Origin: JAEYXS01 sp943367715 | GTDB taxonomy: Bacteria; Verrucomicrobiota; Verrucomicrobiia; Limisphaerales; JAEYXS01 | NCBI GenBank assembly: GCA_943367715.1 | Contig: CALRJY020000002.1 | Span: forward strand, 1 to 64,000 | Direction: 5' to 3' | Length of the DNA: 64,000 nucleotides | Part shown: positions 25,120 through 33,140 of the stretch, in pieces | Layout of the letters: each line of letters begins with the position of its first letter | How positions within the stretch are numbered: the stretch's first letter is position 1 | Notes under the pieces: model-generated | Databases searched by the model: none | Told to the model about the DNA's origin: nothing | The model's input: only the letters and a program-made list of their open reading frames with translations | Position numbers and translations under genes: made by a program

Positions 25120-25614
25120 ATGCTCCTCCGCCACGCCACTCTCGCTGACCTCGACCGCCTCCGCCGCTGGGATGAACAACCCCATGTCATCGACTCCGAT
25201 CCGAACGACGATTGGCACTGGGAAACCGAACTCGCTCGCAACCCAGACTGGCGCGAGCAACTCATCGCCGAGGAAGAAGGCCGCCCCATCGGCTTCCTCC
25301 AGATCATCGATCCCGCTCTCGAAGACTCCCACTACTGGGGCGATGCGCCTCCGAATCTTCGCGCCATCGATATCTGGATCGGCGATGCTGCCGACCTCGG
25401 TCAGGGCTATGGCACCAGCATGATGCAGCTCGCCATCACCCGTTGCTTCGCCGTTCCGGAAGTTACCGCTATCCTCCTCGATCCCCTCGCCAGCAACACC
25501 CGCTCCCACCGCTTCTACGAACGCCTCGGCTTCCGCTTTGTGGAGCCTCGCCACTTCGGCGCCGATCATTGCCACGTTTACCGTCTGGAACGCGCCGACT
25601 GGCGTCCTGCATAA
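25120..25614 (+). CDS. GNAT acetyltransferase, AAC(6')-like (164 aa)
   Basis: The start MLLRHATLADLDRLRRWDEQPHV and the order W-E-x-E-L, ...IGFLQIID, AIDIWIGDAADLGQGYGTSMMQLA (acetyl-CoA loop Q-G-Y-G-T) and NTRSHRFYERLGFRFV match the Acetyltransf_8 group that includes aminoglycoside 6'-N-acetyltransferases. Chromosomal members often act on other amines, so a resistance role should not be assumed. It is cytoplasmic, with length normal for the family. Confidence 0.85.
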   Translation: MLLRHATLADLDRLRRWDEQPHVIDSDPNDDWHWETELARNPDWREQLIAEEEGRPIGFLQIIDPALEDSHYWGDAPPNLRAIDIWIGDAADLGQGYGTSMMQLAITRCFAVPEVTAILLDPLASNTRSHRFYERLGFRFVEPRHFGADHCHVYRLERADWRPA

Positions 25615-25702
25615 AACAGGCGGCTATCACATATCCACCCCTATCTTGCTTCTTTTGCCTGTCAGGTTCACCATTCATAAAAATCCAACGAGATTGCATC
25701 TC

Positions 25703-26317
25703 ATGCTCAAAGCAGTCGTCTTTGTTTCTTTGATTGTGCTGGTTTGTTCCTGTGCATCGCGCCCTGTCGCACAGGATATTGTTCTTCTACGACCGTTGGG
25801 ACCACCCTTATCACCCGCTAGTGCTTATGGGGTAGACATGCAAAAAGTCCGGTCGGTATTGGAGAATTATTTGCAGAAAACGGGAGGACATCATCGAAAA
25901 GATATTGCTCCTGCAGAAGGAGAAGAGTTGTTAGATGCAGGTGGTATGATCGTCACACATTTTCGAGGAACCACGTATTTGGACCCACTCGCGACGGCGA
26001 TTTACCACATAATTGGATTTGGAGACGCGGGAGATGTAAAACTGGTGATGCCATTTTTGAAGTCATACAACCCCGTCCATCGTCATGTCGCAGTTAATGC
26101 TCTGGAAAGAATCGCTACTTTTCCCGAATTAGACGAGTTAGGAGCCCTGCTTGACGATCCTGACGAGGAGGTCAGATATGACACGTTACTGGCAATTGCA
26201 AACCGGAAAATCCTTAGCGCCACAGATAAAGTTGCGAAACTAAGATCAGACCCTGACAAAAAAATCAGGGAAGTAGCCATTAACGTGCTCAAAACGCTTT
26301 CTACAAAATCAGAGTGA
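25703..26317 (+). CDS. HEAT-repeat lipoprotein (204 aa)
   Basis: The signal peptide LVFVS-like hydrophobic start ends in CSC (lipidated Cys near residue 16). From residue ~105, helical pairs such as VHRHVAVNALERIATFPELDELGALL and EVRYDTLLAIANRK, each with D-P-D or D-D-P turns, form two to three HEAT-like repeats, a protein-binding scaffold. The coding sequence is visibly AT-richer than its neighbours, a possible sign of different origin. The start at 25703 gives the signal peptide; the long frame from 25538 overlaps the acetyltransferase gene. Confidence 0.75.
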   Translation: MLKAVVFVSLIVLVCSCASRPVAQDIVLLRPLGPPLSPASAYGVDMQKVRSVLENYLQKTGGHHRKDIAPAEGEELLDAGGMIVTHFRGTTYLDPLATAIYHIIGFGDAGDVKLVMPFLKSYNPVHRHVAVNALERIATFPELDELGALLDDPDEEVRYDTLLAIANRKILSATDKVAKLRSDPDKKIREVAINVLKTLSTKSE

Positions 26318-26360
26318 GGTTGAGTCTCCTCCAACCGCGATCGGTGCCGACCTTTCCCCT

Positions 26361-26400
26361 CTGAACGTTGGACGTTGAGTGTTGGGAGTTGGACGTTTCC
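26361..26400. repeat. GTTGGACGTT tandem-like intergenic repeat
   Basis: GAACGTTGGACGTTGAGTG and TTGGGAGTTGGACGTTTCC are near-copies of each other and of the repeat at 24085-24150. A remnant (GAACGTCGTGCGTTTGG) lies at about 27341-27357. In each case the repeat lies 30-70 nt upstream of a TTCCCTTTGACG module, or farther at the first locus. Confidence 0.55.
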
Positions 26401-26431
26401 CTGGCCTTTTCATACCTCATAATTGTGGTCG

Positions 26432-26466
26432 TTCCCTTTGACGCCCCCGTTTCCCATCCCTACTCT
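26432..26466 (+). promoter_or_regulatory. Repeated promoter-like module, copy 2
   Basis: TTCCCTTTGACG at 26432-26443, a 17-nt spacer and TACTCT at 26461-26466 form a plausible promoter 20 nt before the start at 26487. TGCACAAAGGTCC follows, similar to the start region at 27438. Confidence 0.6.
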
Positions 26467-26486
26467 CCCTGCACAAAGGTCCTCCC

Positions 26487-27314
26487 ATGAAACACAAGCG
26501 CCGCCTCTTGTTGGGCCTGCTCTGCACCTGCCTCATCGCCGGTGGCGCGCTTTACCTGTCCCTTCCCCGCGAGCCCGCGTATCAAGGCCGCACCCTGAGC
26601 GAGTGGCTCACCGAACTCGACGGATACGTCCACCCCTCCAAAGCCCTGAAAGCGGAGGAAGCCGTGCGCCACATGGGTCCAGACATCATCCCCTACCTGA
26701 TCGCCATACTGGAGAACCGCGACTCCCCTCTCGAAAAGAAATTCTTCCACTTCCTCCGTAAACAACGCGCCGCCCCGATCGCCCCGCTTCCGGAATACCG
26801 CCGGCATGATCGCGCACTCAATGCCCTGCTCGCCCTCGACACCAATGCCGCCCCCGTCGTCCCCATCCTCATCAGTTGGACGGAGAATCAAACTCCTGCC
26901 GTCCGCCAAAAGCGCTTCCTCGCCTTCCGGATTCTGCGCGAATTAGGACCGATAGCCGCAGGTGCCGTTCCCTCCCTCGTGCGTGGCCTGACGGATAAAG
27001 ACGCTGAGATGCGTTCCAGCGCCGCACTGACCCTCGGCCACATCAGCGGCAAGCCCGACCTCGTCATCCCCGCCCTCATCCGCTGTCTTGGCGATCCGGT
27101 CGCAACCGTGCGAGGCAACAGCATGTATGCCCTCAGCACCTACGGCGCAGAGGCCAAAGCCGCCGTCCCCGCCCTCGAACAGGCCCTGAACGACGTCAAC
27201 GCCAACAACCAGCATCTGGCCCTGTCCGCCCTGCGCAAGATCGAACCCGCCCGCCGTGCTGGCACCCCGCAATGGCAAGCCATCCAAACAACCATGCCTG
27301 TTACATCGCCTTGA
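26487..27314 (+). CDS. HEAT-repeat protein with N-terminal anchor (275 aa)
   Basis: An N-terminal hydrophobic segment (residues ~7-25) and AYQGRTLSEWLTELD lead into helical repeats: AEEAVRHMGPDIIPYLIAILE, RILRELGPIAAGAVPSLVRGLTD, SAALTLGHISGKPDLVIPALIRCLGD and NSMYALSTYGAEAKAAVPALEQALND. The pattern G-P/A-x-A-V-P-x-L is that of PBS-lyase-type HEAT repeats, protein-interaction scaffolds abundant in Verrucomicrobia. It is probably anchored in the inner membrane facing the periplasm. The partner is unknown. Confidence 0.8.
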   Translation: MKHKRRLLLGLLCTCLIAGGALYLSLPREPAYQGRTLSEWLTELDGYVHPSKALKAEEAVRHMGPDIIPYLIAILENRDSPLEKKFFHFLRKQRAAPIAPLPEYRRHDRALNALLALDTNAAPVVPILISWTENQTPAVRQKRFLAFRILRELGPIAAGAVPSLVRGLTDKDAEMRSSAALTLGHISGKPDLVIPALIRCLGDPVATVRGNSMYALSTYGAEAKAAVPALEQALNDVNANNQHLALSALRKIEPARRAGTPQWQAIQTTMPVTSP

Positions 27315-27395
27315 TTTCGAAGCGTGAGTGTTTCCTCTCTGAACGTCGTGCGTTTGGCAATAGTGGCTCGCTCCTTAACATACATCACACTCTGG

Positions 27396-27431
27396 TTCCC
27401 TTTGACGAAGCCGCCTTCCAGACGCTAAGGT
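27396..27431 (+). promoter_or_regulatory. Repeated promoter-like module, copy 3
   Basis: TTCCCTTTGACG at 27396-27407, an 18-nt spacer and TAAGGT at 27426-27431 lie directly before the ATG at 27438. The first codons ATGCACAAGGCCC resemble the sequence following the other two copies, so the copied unit may extend into the coding start. Confidence 0.55.
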
Positions 27432-27437
27432 AATCCC

Positions 27438-27734
27438 ATGCACAAGGCCCTCCACCCTGCTCCAGTTGATTGGACTCGCATGGTCGCCTTGTCTATAAAG
27501 ACCTACGTAGCCACCGCCTGGTATGTTGCTGAATTATCCTTCCGTATGACTGGACGGCATCCGGGCTCCGATCTGCCCGGATACTTGTGGTATGGCTACC
27601 TGTTTTCCATTTTCGCCCTCGCCCTCATCTCTTGGATTCAGCTAAAGCGGGGCGACCGAATGGGCGGCTTGTTCAGCTTTGTGTGGATGATTGCGGCTGC
27701 CGTACTGTCGATGAGTTGTCTCCCCAGTTTATAA
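27438..27734 (+). CDS. Small membrane protein (98 aa)
   Basis: Two clear membrane segments (YLWYGYLFSIFALALISWI at ~52-70 and GLFSFVWMIAAAVLSMSCL at ~78-96) and a weaker one near residue 20-35 are visible. No family is recognised. Its start lies 7 nt after the third repeated promoter-like module, and the YCII gene begins 5 nt after its stop. Confidence 0.6.
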   Translation: MHKALHPAPVDWTRMVALSIKTYVATAWYVAELSFRMTGRHPGSDLPGYLWYGYLFSIFALALISWIQLKRGDRMGGLFSFVWMIAAAVLSMSCLPSL

Positions 27735-27739
27735 AACAC

Positions 27740-28135
27740 ATGAACCCTCCCTCCTCCGAATACCTCGTCATCTCCCGTGGCCAATGGGACAAAGACCTCC
27801 CGCCCGAGCGCATCCAGACCGCCATCGATGACTTCTACGTCTGGATCACCAAAATGATCGATGAGGGCAAGATGAAATCCGGCACCCGCCTCGCGAACAC
27901 CGGCAAGACCGTCGCCAAGAAAAACATCACCGATGGCCCCTACGGCGAGACCAAAGAGATCATCGGCGGCTACTGGTTCATCGTGGCAAACACCCTGGAC
28001 GAAGCCGCCGCCCTTGCCGCCCAAAACCCCTGCATGCAATGCGGCCTCTTCTACGAGATCCGCCCCCTCGAACTCGAACGCGCCTCCGCCTTCAAAGTCA
28101 CCAACGAGACGCCGGATGCGCTGAAGAACAAATGA
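27740..28135 (+). CDS. YCII / DGPF-domain protein (131 aa)
   Basis: The blocks YLVISRGQWDKDLPPERIQ, GTRLANTGKTV, ITDGPYGETKEIIGGYWFIVAN and EAAALAAQNPCMQCG match the YCII-related (DGPF) ferredoxin-like fold, typically 90-120 residues. Members are often encoded near ECF sigma factors, but none is present here. The biochemical role is unclear. The start at 27740 follows the previous stop by 5 nt; a longer frame would overlap it fully. Confidence 0.85.
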   Translation: MNPPSSEYLVISRGQWDKDLPPERIQTAIDDFYVWITKMIDEGKMKSGTRLANTGKTVAKKNITDGPYGETKEIIGGYWFIVANTLDEAAALAAQNPCMQCGLFYEIRPLELERASAFKVTNETPDALKNK

Positions 28136-28136
28136 A

Positions 28137-28622
28137 GTGAACACTGCCAGCCTCAGAGTATTGAGCAAAAGACACATTGCCTGCTTCATCGCTGGCTTAT
28201 CAGTTGCGCTCGTGCTTTGGAAGTTGTCGTCATCGTCCAACACTATCGTAGATTACCAGGTTTTCGATCAGCGACTACATGCTCACATCGTCAAGTCTGG
28301 TTTTTCCGAAATCGATATACGCACATACAACCCCCACCTGTTAAATCAACCGCTCAAAATACGAGTGCAATCAACCTTACTCAGGCTCACCGGTCATTCC
28401 TTCGATTTCTTAGGTCAGCTCGAATCCGAAACGACTCTATTAATGGCATTGAACGGTGACAAACGCATGCGGATTACCGCAAGGCATGACGAGCTCCACC
28501 TACACCAAGCAATCATTTTCTATGAACCTGAAGACGAACCATATGCCAAAGCACTTCAAAACGCTTTGACAGAAAACTTTCCTAATATGAATTTAAAATT
28601 GGCTTCCAGCTTTGATCCGTGA
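28137..28622 (+). CDS. Hypothetical protein with N-terminal anchor (161 aa)
   Basis: A GTG start one base after the previous stop gives a protein with a membrane segment (HIACFIAGLSVALVLWKL, ~13-30). A hydrophilic body follows with no known domain, including a His-rich stretch RHDELHLHQAIIFYEPEDEPY. The sequence is AT-richer than its neighbours, like the gene at 25703. No alternative start in frame is better. Confidence 0.55.
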   Translation: MNTASLRVLSKRHIACFIAGLSVALVLWKLSSSSNTIVDYQVFDQRLHAHIVKSGFSEIDIRTYNPHLLNQPLKIRVQSTLLRLTGHSFDFLGQLESETTLLMALNGDKRMRITARHDELHLHQAIIFYEPEDEPYAKALQNALTENFPNMNLKLASSFDP

Positions 28623-28633
28623 GAGCAGTCCAC

Positions 28634-29557
28634 ATGAAGCTCTTCCATTTCATCACATTCCTAGTTACTCTTTTCTGCTCAACTAGCGCCTCTGCCCAAT
28701 CCTCCTTCGCCTACGTCCTCCAGGCCGATTCCCTCGCCAAAACCAAATCCGCCACCATTGAGAAACTCGCCGCCTGCAACCGCGATTGGATCATCCTCGA
28801 CGCCGCCTTCAACATCGACACCCCTTGGGAACGCGCCGACCTCGATGCCATCCGCCGTGGTCAACCCGGCCGTAAAACCATCGCCTACCTTTCCATCGGC
28901 GAGGCCGAAGACTACCGCCCCTACTGGCGCAAAGAATGGGGCACCGGAAAGAAACTCACCGCCGCCGCACCCAAATGGCTGGGCCAGGAGAACCCCGATT
29001 GGAAAGGCAACTACCGCGTCCACTATTGGCACCCCGAATGGCAACAGCTCATGCTCACCGCCGTTGATGACGTCATGGCCCGCGGCTTCGACGGGGTCTA
29101 TCTCGATATCGTGGACGGCTTCGAGACCTTCGAGCGCGACGATAAGAACTTCATCGATGATCGCGTGAATCCCGAGACCAGACAAAGCTACCGCCGCGAC
29201 ATGATCGACTGGGTAAAAAACATCGCCGCCCGCGCCCGTGCTAAGAATCCCGACGCTCTCGTCATCCCCCAGAACGGCTCACAGCTCCTCGCCCACACTG
29301 ACTTCCTCGAGACCATCAGCGCCATCGGCATCGAAGACCTCTTCACCAACGGCGACAAGCTCCAGCCCAAAAGCGGCTCGGATTATATTCTCGGCTACTT
29401 GCAGAAAATGACCGCTAAACAAAAGCCCGTCCTCCTCATCGAATACTCCAAATCCCCCGAGCGCCAGTCCCTCACCAAAAAACTCGCGCACGAACACGGC
29501 CTCATCTGGCTCATCACCGATCGACCGCTGAAAACCCTCGGCACTTCAGGGAAGTAA
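28634..29557 (+). CDS. Secreted GH114-like endo-alpha-1,4-polygalactosaminidase family protein
   Basis: The 307-residue protein has a signal peptide (TLFCSTSASAQ, cleavage near residue 22). The body matches the TM1410/GH114 TIM-barrel family: KTIAYLSIGEAEDYRPYW near residue 80, WQQLMLTAVDDVMARGFDGVYLDIVDGFE near 135-165 with the acidic catalytic candidates, and QNGSQLL. Known members cut galactosaminogalactan-type polymers, but many bacterial members are uncharacterised. The start at 28634 was chosen over a GTG at 28619 for the signal peptide. Confidence 0.85.
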   Translation: MKLFHFITFLVTLFCSTSASAQSSFAYVLQADSLAKTKSATIEKLAACNRDWIILDAAFNIDTPWERADLDAIRRGQPGRKTIAYLSIGEAEDYRPYWRKEWGTGKKLTAAAPKWLGQENPDWKGNYRVHYWHPEWQQLMLTAVDDVMARGFDGVYLDIVDGFETFERDDKNFIDDRVNPETRQSYRRDMIDWVKNIAARARAKNPDALVIPQNGSQLLAHTDFLETISAIGIEDLFTNGDKLQPKSGSDYILGYLQKMTAKQKPVLLIEYSKSPERQSLTKKLAHEHGLIWLITDRPLKTLGTSGK

Positions 29558-29579
29558 TGCGAAGCTTCGCGAACTGGTA

Positions 29580-30068
29580 ATGCCGATGAAAAACCTGCTC
29601 CAACTCCGCGACGTCCTCGAAACCGATCTCTCCATCTTCTTCGGCCAGCAACTCGACCGCGAAGCCAACTACATGGCCGCCTTCACCGCGAAAGACCCGA
29701 CCGATCGCGACGCCATCATCGCCCGCTGGAAAAAAGTGCTCACGGATCCCACCGTCATCTTCAAGACTATCGTCCTCGATGGCCAGATCGTCGGCAGCGT
29801 CCTGAGCTATGAAGAAGCCACCCTGCCCCAGATCAGTTACTGGATAGGCAAGGAGCATTGGGGCCAGGGCATCGCCACCCGCGCCCTCACGGAATTCTTG
29901 GCGCATTGCCATCTGGCGCGGCCCATCTACGCCCGCGCCGTGAAAGACAATCATCGCTCTCTGCGCGTTTTGGAAAAATGCGGCTTCATCATCAGCGGTG
30001 AGAACAAAGGCTTCGCCAATGCCCGCGGCACCGAAGTGGATGAATACACGCTCATTCTAAACCAGTGA
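29580..30068 (+). CDS. GNAT acetyltransferase, RimJ/RimL-like (162 aa)
   Basis: The order LVLDGQIVGSVLSYEE, ISYWIGKEHWGQGIATRALTEFL (acetyl-CoA loop G-Q-G-I-A-T) and YARAVKDNHRSLRVLEKCGF is that of Acetyltransf_3 enzymes such as RimJ, RimL and SpeG relatives, which acetylate protein N-termini, amines or antibiotics. The substrate cannot be read. It is cytoplasmic with normal length, and the following thioesterase-like gene starts 13 nt after its stop. Confidence 0.85.
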   Translation: MPMKNLLQLRDVLETDLSIFFGQQLDREANYMAAFTAKDPTDRDAIIARWKKVLTDPTVIFKTIVLDGQIVGSVLSYEEATLPQISYWIGKEHWGQGIATRALTEFLAHCHLARPIYARAVKDNHRSLRVLEKCGFIISGENKGFANARGTEVDEYTLILNQ

Positions 30069-30081
30069 TAAAAATGCAACC

Positions 30082-30513
30082 ATGACCTCCTCCGTCACCG
30101 AACTTCCTTTCAACCGTTTCCTCGGCCTCCAATCGGCAACTGCACCTGACCGGCTTTTGCAACTTCCCGCCGGCGCCCAATATCTGAATCACCTGGGCAC
30201 CGTCCACGCCAGCGCCCAACTCGCCCTCGCTGAAGCGTCGAGCGGCGAATTCCTCCTGCGCTCATTGGGCTCCACTGCAGGCGTCATTCCCGTCGTGCGC
30301 CGTTTGGAAGCCAAGTTCCGCAAGCCCGCCAATGGCATGCTCACCTCTACCGTCACCACAACTCCGGAAGCCCTCGATGCTTTGCGCGCCGATCTCGCTG
30401 CCAAAGGCCGCGCACTCATCAGCGTGACCGTCGAACTGCACGATGAATCCGGCGCCCACACTCTCTCCGCTTCCATCGAATGGTTCATCACTAAAATACC
30501 GGCCAGCACATGA
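30082..30513 (+). CDS. Hotdog-fold thioesterase-like protein, DUF4442/PaaI type (143 aa)
   Basis: The pattern LPAGAQYLNHLGTVHASAQLALAEASSG, followed by strands through VVRRLEAKFRKPANGMLTSTV and ALISVTVELHDESGAHTL, fits the hotdog fold of PaaI/DUF4442 thioesterase-like proteins. In these the helix after N-H-x-G-T-V-H lines the acyl-thioester site. The likely activity is hydrolysis of a CoA or ACP thioester. It is probably co-transcribed with the upstream acetyltransferase. Confidence 0.75.
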   Translation: MTSSVTELPFNRFLGLQSATAPDRLLQLPAGAQYLNHLGTVHASAQLALAEASSGEFLLRSLGSTAGVIPVVRRLEAKFRKPANGMLTSTVTTTPEALDALRADLAAKGRALISVTVELHDESGAHTLSASIEWFITKIPAST

Positions 30514-30609
30514 CGCTGCGCCCTCTCATGGACCCCATTTAGTTTGACCTAATGTCCTTTCGGTGGCTTATTCGAAGCCACACCCAAGCTGTTCCAAACC
30601 CGATTTTTT

Positions 30610-30963
30610 ATGAAAAAAGCTTCTATCATTCTCTTGTTGGCAATCGGCTTTTGCCTCGGCTGGGCCGTTGATGGCCGTACTGAGGCCAAGGCTGAAAAAT
30701 CCCGAGCACCCTTGACCGCTGCCGATACCGCTGAAATCGTCAAGTTGTATCCCACCCAGCATGCTCTTTCCGCCTTGCACTCCATGCGCGTACTCGCCCT
30801 GCTCAACAGCAACGATGTGGTCAGGGCGAAAGAGATTCTGCAACTCGATGTCAAAAGCCACATCTCCTCGCTGGAAAACTTGGGGCGGCTGCTGGAGCTG
30901 AGTGACTCGGACCAGAAAGCCTTGCATGACGGGAAGACATTTCTGGGACAGCACAAAAAGTGA
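30610..30963 (+). CDS. Small anchored or secreted helical protein (117 aa)
   Basis: MKKASIILLLAIGFCLGWAVDG is a signal peptide or uncleaved anchor. The remaining ~95 residues are predicted helical (LYPTQHALSALHSMRVLALLNSNDVVRAKEILQLD). No family is recognised. A 7-bp hairpin (GTGGCTT-ATTCG-AAGCCAC, 30563-30581) lies 28 nt upstream of the start and could be regulatory or the end of the preceding transcript. Confidence 0.6.
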   Translation: MKKASIILLLAIGFCLGWAVDGRTEAKAEKSRAPLTAADTAEIVKLYPTQHALSALHSMRVLALLNSNDVVRAKEILQLDVKSHISSLENLGRLLELSDSDQKALHDGKTFLGQHKK

Positions 30964-31187
30964 ATGCTTGAAAAAGCCCCTCGCCATCCCGGCTGAACTG
31001 AAACAGCCCGTCAACGCCTCCGTGCTGGCTTAACCTTTCTCGTTTTGCTCTACCTCGTCACTTCCTACCAGAAGCATTGACTCCCCTGCCCGCTGTCGGC
31101 GCCACCAACCGGCGTATCCTGACTCCCCCTTCAGGCCTGTATGCTTTGGCTGTTGCCCGGCATTGCCGGTGAGAGTATAGACGCTTG

Positions 31188-31847
31188 ATGGATATGCGCA
31201 CAGCCAATGAGCCGTTGCATAAAGGTTATCGCATCATCCAGCTTTTGCTTCTGCTGGTTGTTTGCGCCCTTCTGTTCCTCGGTGTCGCGAAGTATTCATT
31301 TCCAGGCTCTGCCGCCCAAGAACCGGACGCCCAGATGCATGCTTCACGGCGATCACGGACGGTTCCCCAGCCTTCACCAAAAATAGAAGTTTCCGGTTCA
31401 GAGTCGCCATATTTTCGCTACTGGTGGTTGCGGAATCCGGCAGGCAGGCCAACGCCTGAAGAAATACCCGATGAAATGCCGCTTCAGATGACACTATCTG
31501 ATTTTAAGGAACAAACTCCTTCGATTGATTTCGTCTGCCCTCCAAGCGCTTCCGCCACGGCCTCAGGAAAAATAGGAACGGTGAATATTATCAAGGTGCT
31601 GGATTACTTTCATAAAAACCAAACCCACCCCATCAATTCAAAAGAAGATTACAAAGCTTTTTTGCCGAAGATCAAAGCGGCCACGGAAAAAGTCGGCCAA
31701 GCCAATGATTTTTTCCTTATCCTTGAAGGTTCCATGGCCGAGCTAAATTCAAGACCTCATTTGTTCATCACCGGCTCAGTCACCGATGTTACTCAAGCGG
31801 TCATCGCCGAACTTAATGCCGAGCCACAAATCGCCTCTCAGCAATGA
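31188..31847 (+). CDS. Hypothetical protein with N-terminal anchor (219 aa)
   Basis: A membrane segment (IIQLLLLLVVCALLFLGVA, ~17-35) precedes a soluble region with SDFKEQTPSIDFVCPP and a C-terminal alpha/beta part (NDFFLILEGSMAELNSRPHLFITGSVTDVTQAVIAEL). No family is recognised. Its TGA overlaps the ATG of the next gene (ATGA at 31844-31847), indicating coupled translation. The start at ATG 31188 was taken rather than the TTG one codon earlier. Confidence 0.6.
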   Translation: MDMRTANEPLHKGYRIIQLLLLLVVCALLFLGVAKYSFPGSAAQEPDAQMHASRRSRTVPQPSPKIEVSGSESPYFRYWWLRNPAGRPTPEEIPDEMPLQMTLSDFKEQTPSIDFVCPPSASATASGKIGTVNIIKVLDYFHKNQTHPINSKEDYKAFLPKIKAATEKVGQANDFFLILEGSMAELNSRPHLFITGSVTDVTQAVIAELNAEPQIASQQ

Positions 31848-32290
31848 CGAGCGCCGTATTAATGTCTAAACCTGATAAAATTAGATCCCCTGCGGAAATT
31901 CCTGTTCAATTGGTCAATGAAACCAACGTCGCCGTGCTGCGTTATCTGGCCGACAAATCCGCTCACTCCGACATCTGCGAGCCTTTGAACTGGGCCCGCA
32001 AGGAATTACCCGACACCCGTCTCTACTGCCCCGACTGGCACAGTTACCTTTACGTGCTGGCGTACACTCATGACACCGTCTTTGCCTTCGCCATCGGCAT
32101 GGACAGCATTGGTGTGCGCCTCCCGCCTGTCTTGTGGAACGCCGCTGGCGAAGACGGTGGCTGCCCCTGTGATGCCGCCGGACTCGGCTGGACCACATTC
32201 AAACCATTTGACCGCCCCACTCCGGACATCCAGCGCTGGCTCAAAGCCGCCTACGACTACGCCCGAAATCCGGATGCTAGAACCATTTGA
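31844..32290 (+). CDS. Hypothetical cytoplasmic protein (148 aa)
   Basis: This soluble protein is coupled to the upstream gene by an ATGA overlap. The central part LYVLAYTHDTVFAFAIGMDSIGVRLPP and the segment GEDGGCPCDAAGLGWTTFKPF are distinctive but not linked to a family I know. The size, acidic character and beta-rich centre would fit an immunity or adaptor protein; this is inference. Confidence 0.6.
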   Translation: MTSAVLMSKPDKIRSPAEIPVQLVNETNVAVLRYLADKSAHSDICEPLNWARKELPDTRLYCPDWHSYLYVLAYTHDTVFAFAIGMDSIGVRLPPVLWNAAGEDGGCPCDAAGLGWTTFKPFDRPTPDIQRWLKAAYDYARNPDARTI

Positions 32291-32387
32291 GCCGCCGACT
32301 TCCGCCACAGAATCCTTTCCATCCTCCCCGGCTTCTCTACATTGGGGCCGTCTTAAAGGTTTTGGCTCCCGTTACCGCTGCCCTGCT

Positions 32388-33023
32388 ATGGCCCTTAAAA
32401 AGTCGCTGCTCAATTGGGACTACCGGCACCTCATGCTTCCGGTAGCCTTCGCCCCCTTCATCATCTGGATCACGGCCATCGGCATCGGGATCGCTTTCTG
32501 GGGCCGCCCCGGAACGATTGCTTGGGTGTGCGGTCTGATCTTCGGGGGCGGCGTGCTCGCCAGTTGGCTGCCGGACATCGAATACCGGCTGGCCCGGACA
32601 GGCTTGCCGGAGCCACTGCCAGGAACCGCCGGCAAGGATTACCTGCTCTTCTCTGCGGAAGATCCCGCCACCATGAACAAGCTGAAGCTTTTTTCCGAGG
32701 ACGGCGGCTTCATCAGTGCGGACACCCGCGGTTACCGCCTCATCACCCTGCAGCATGAATATTACGTGCCCTTTGAGAATTTCCACCAGGAGCTGATCAT
32801 CCAGAAAGGTGAAGCCAAAGCCATCCGCCTCCGTTTCCAGCCAGCCGGAAGTGACCAACCCGTGGACATCGCCATCTCCTGCGCCTACATCGGCTCCAAG
32901 ACCGAGATCGCCGGCAGTGTCGCCCAGAAGAATGAATGGGGCTCCAAAGTGATCGCGTCCATGAACCGCCACCGGCCGCCCCCGCCCCTGCCGCCCGTCC
33001 AGTCGCAAGCGCTGGCGTCATAA
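32388..33023 (+). CDS. Membrane protein with C-terminal soluble domain (211 aa)
   Basis: Two membrane helices (LPVAFAPFIIWITAIGIGIAFW at ~16-38 and IAWVCGLIFGGGVLASWL at ~44-61) are followed by a ~125-residue soluble domain and a Pro-rich tail (RPPPPLPPVQ). No family is recognised. The start at 32388 places a charged MALKKSLLNW before the first helix; the longer frame overlaps the upstream gene completely. Confidence 0.6.
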   Translation: MALKKSLLNWDYRHLMLPVAFAPFIIWITAIGIGIAFWGRPGTIAWVCGLIFGGGVLASWLPDIEYRLARTGLPEPLPGTAGKDYLLFSAEDPATMNKLKLFSEDGGFISADTRGYRLITLQHEYYVPFENFHQELIIQKGEAKAIRLRFQPAGSDQPVDIAISCAYIGSKTEIAGSVAQKNEWGSKVIASMNRHRPPPPLPPVQSQALAS

Positions 33024-33026
33024 AAG

Positions 33027-33135
33027 CTGGAAAATAAAATCACGTCGCGTTCTCTTTACCGCCGCACCATTTCTGCCTTGGCGGTGTTTCACTCGATAGC
33101 ATTCGACTTTTGAGGGTACCGAACTTATTTTCCAG
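33027..33135. repeat. 109-bp MITE-like element with nested inverted repeats
   Basis: Perfect 11-bp terminal inverted repeats (CTGGAAAATAA at 33027-33037 and TTATTTTCCAG at 33125-33135) enclose an inner ACCGCC/GGCGGT pair (33058-33063 and 33080-33085). The element exactly fills the gap between the genes ending at 33023 and starting at 33141. Flanking target duplications were not evident. Confidence 0.55.
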
Positions 33136-33140
33136 ACCGC

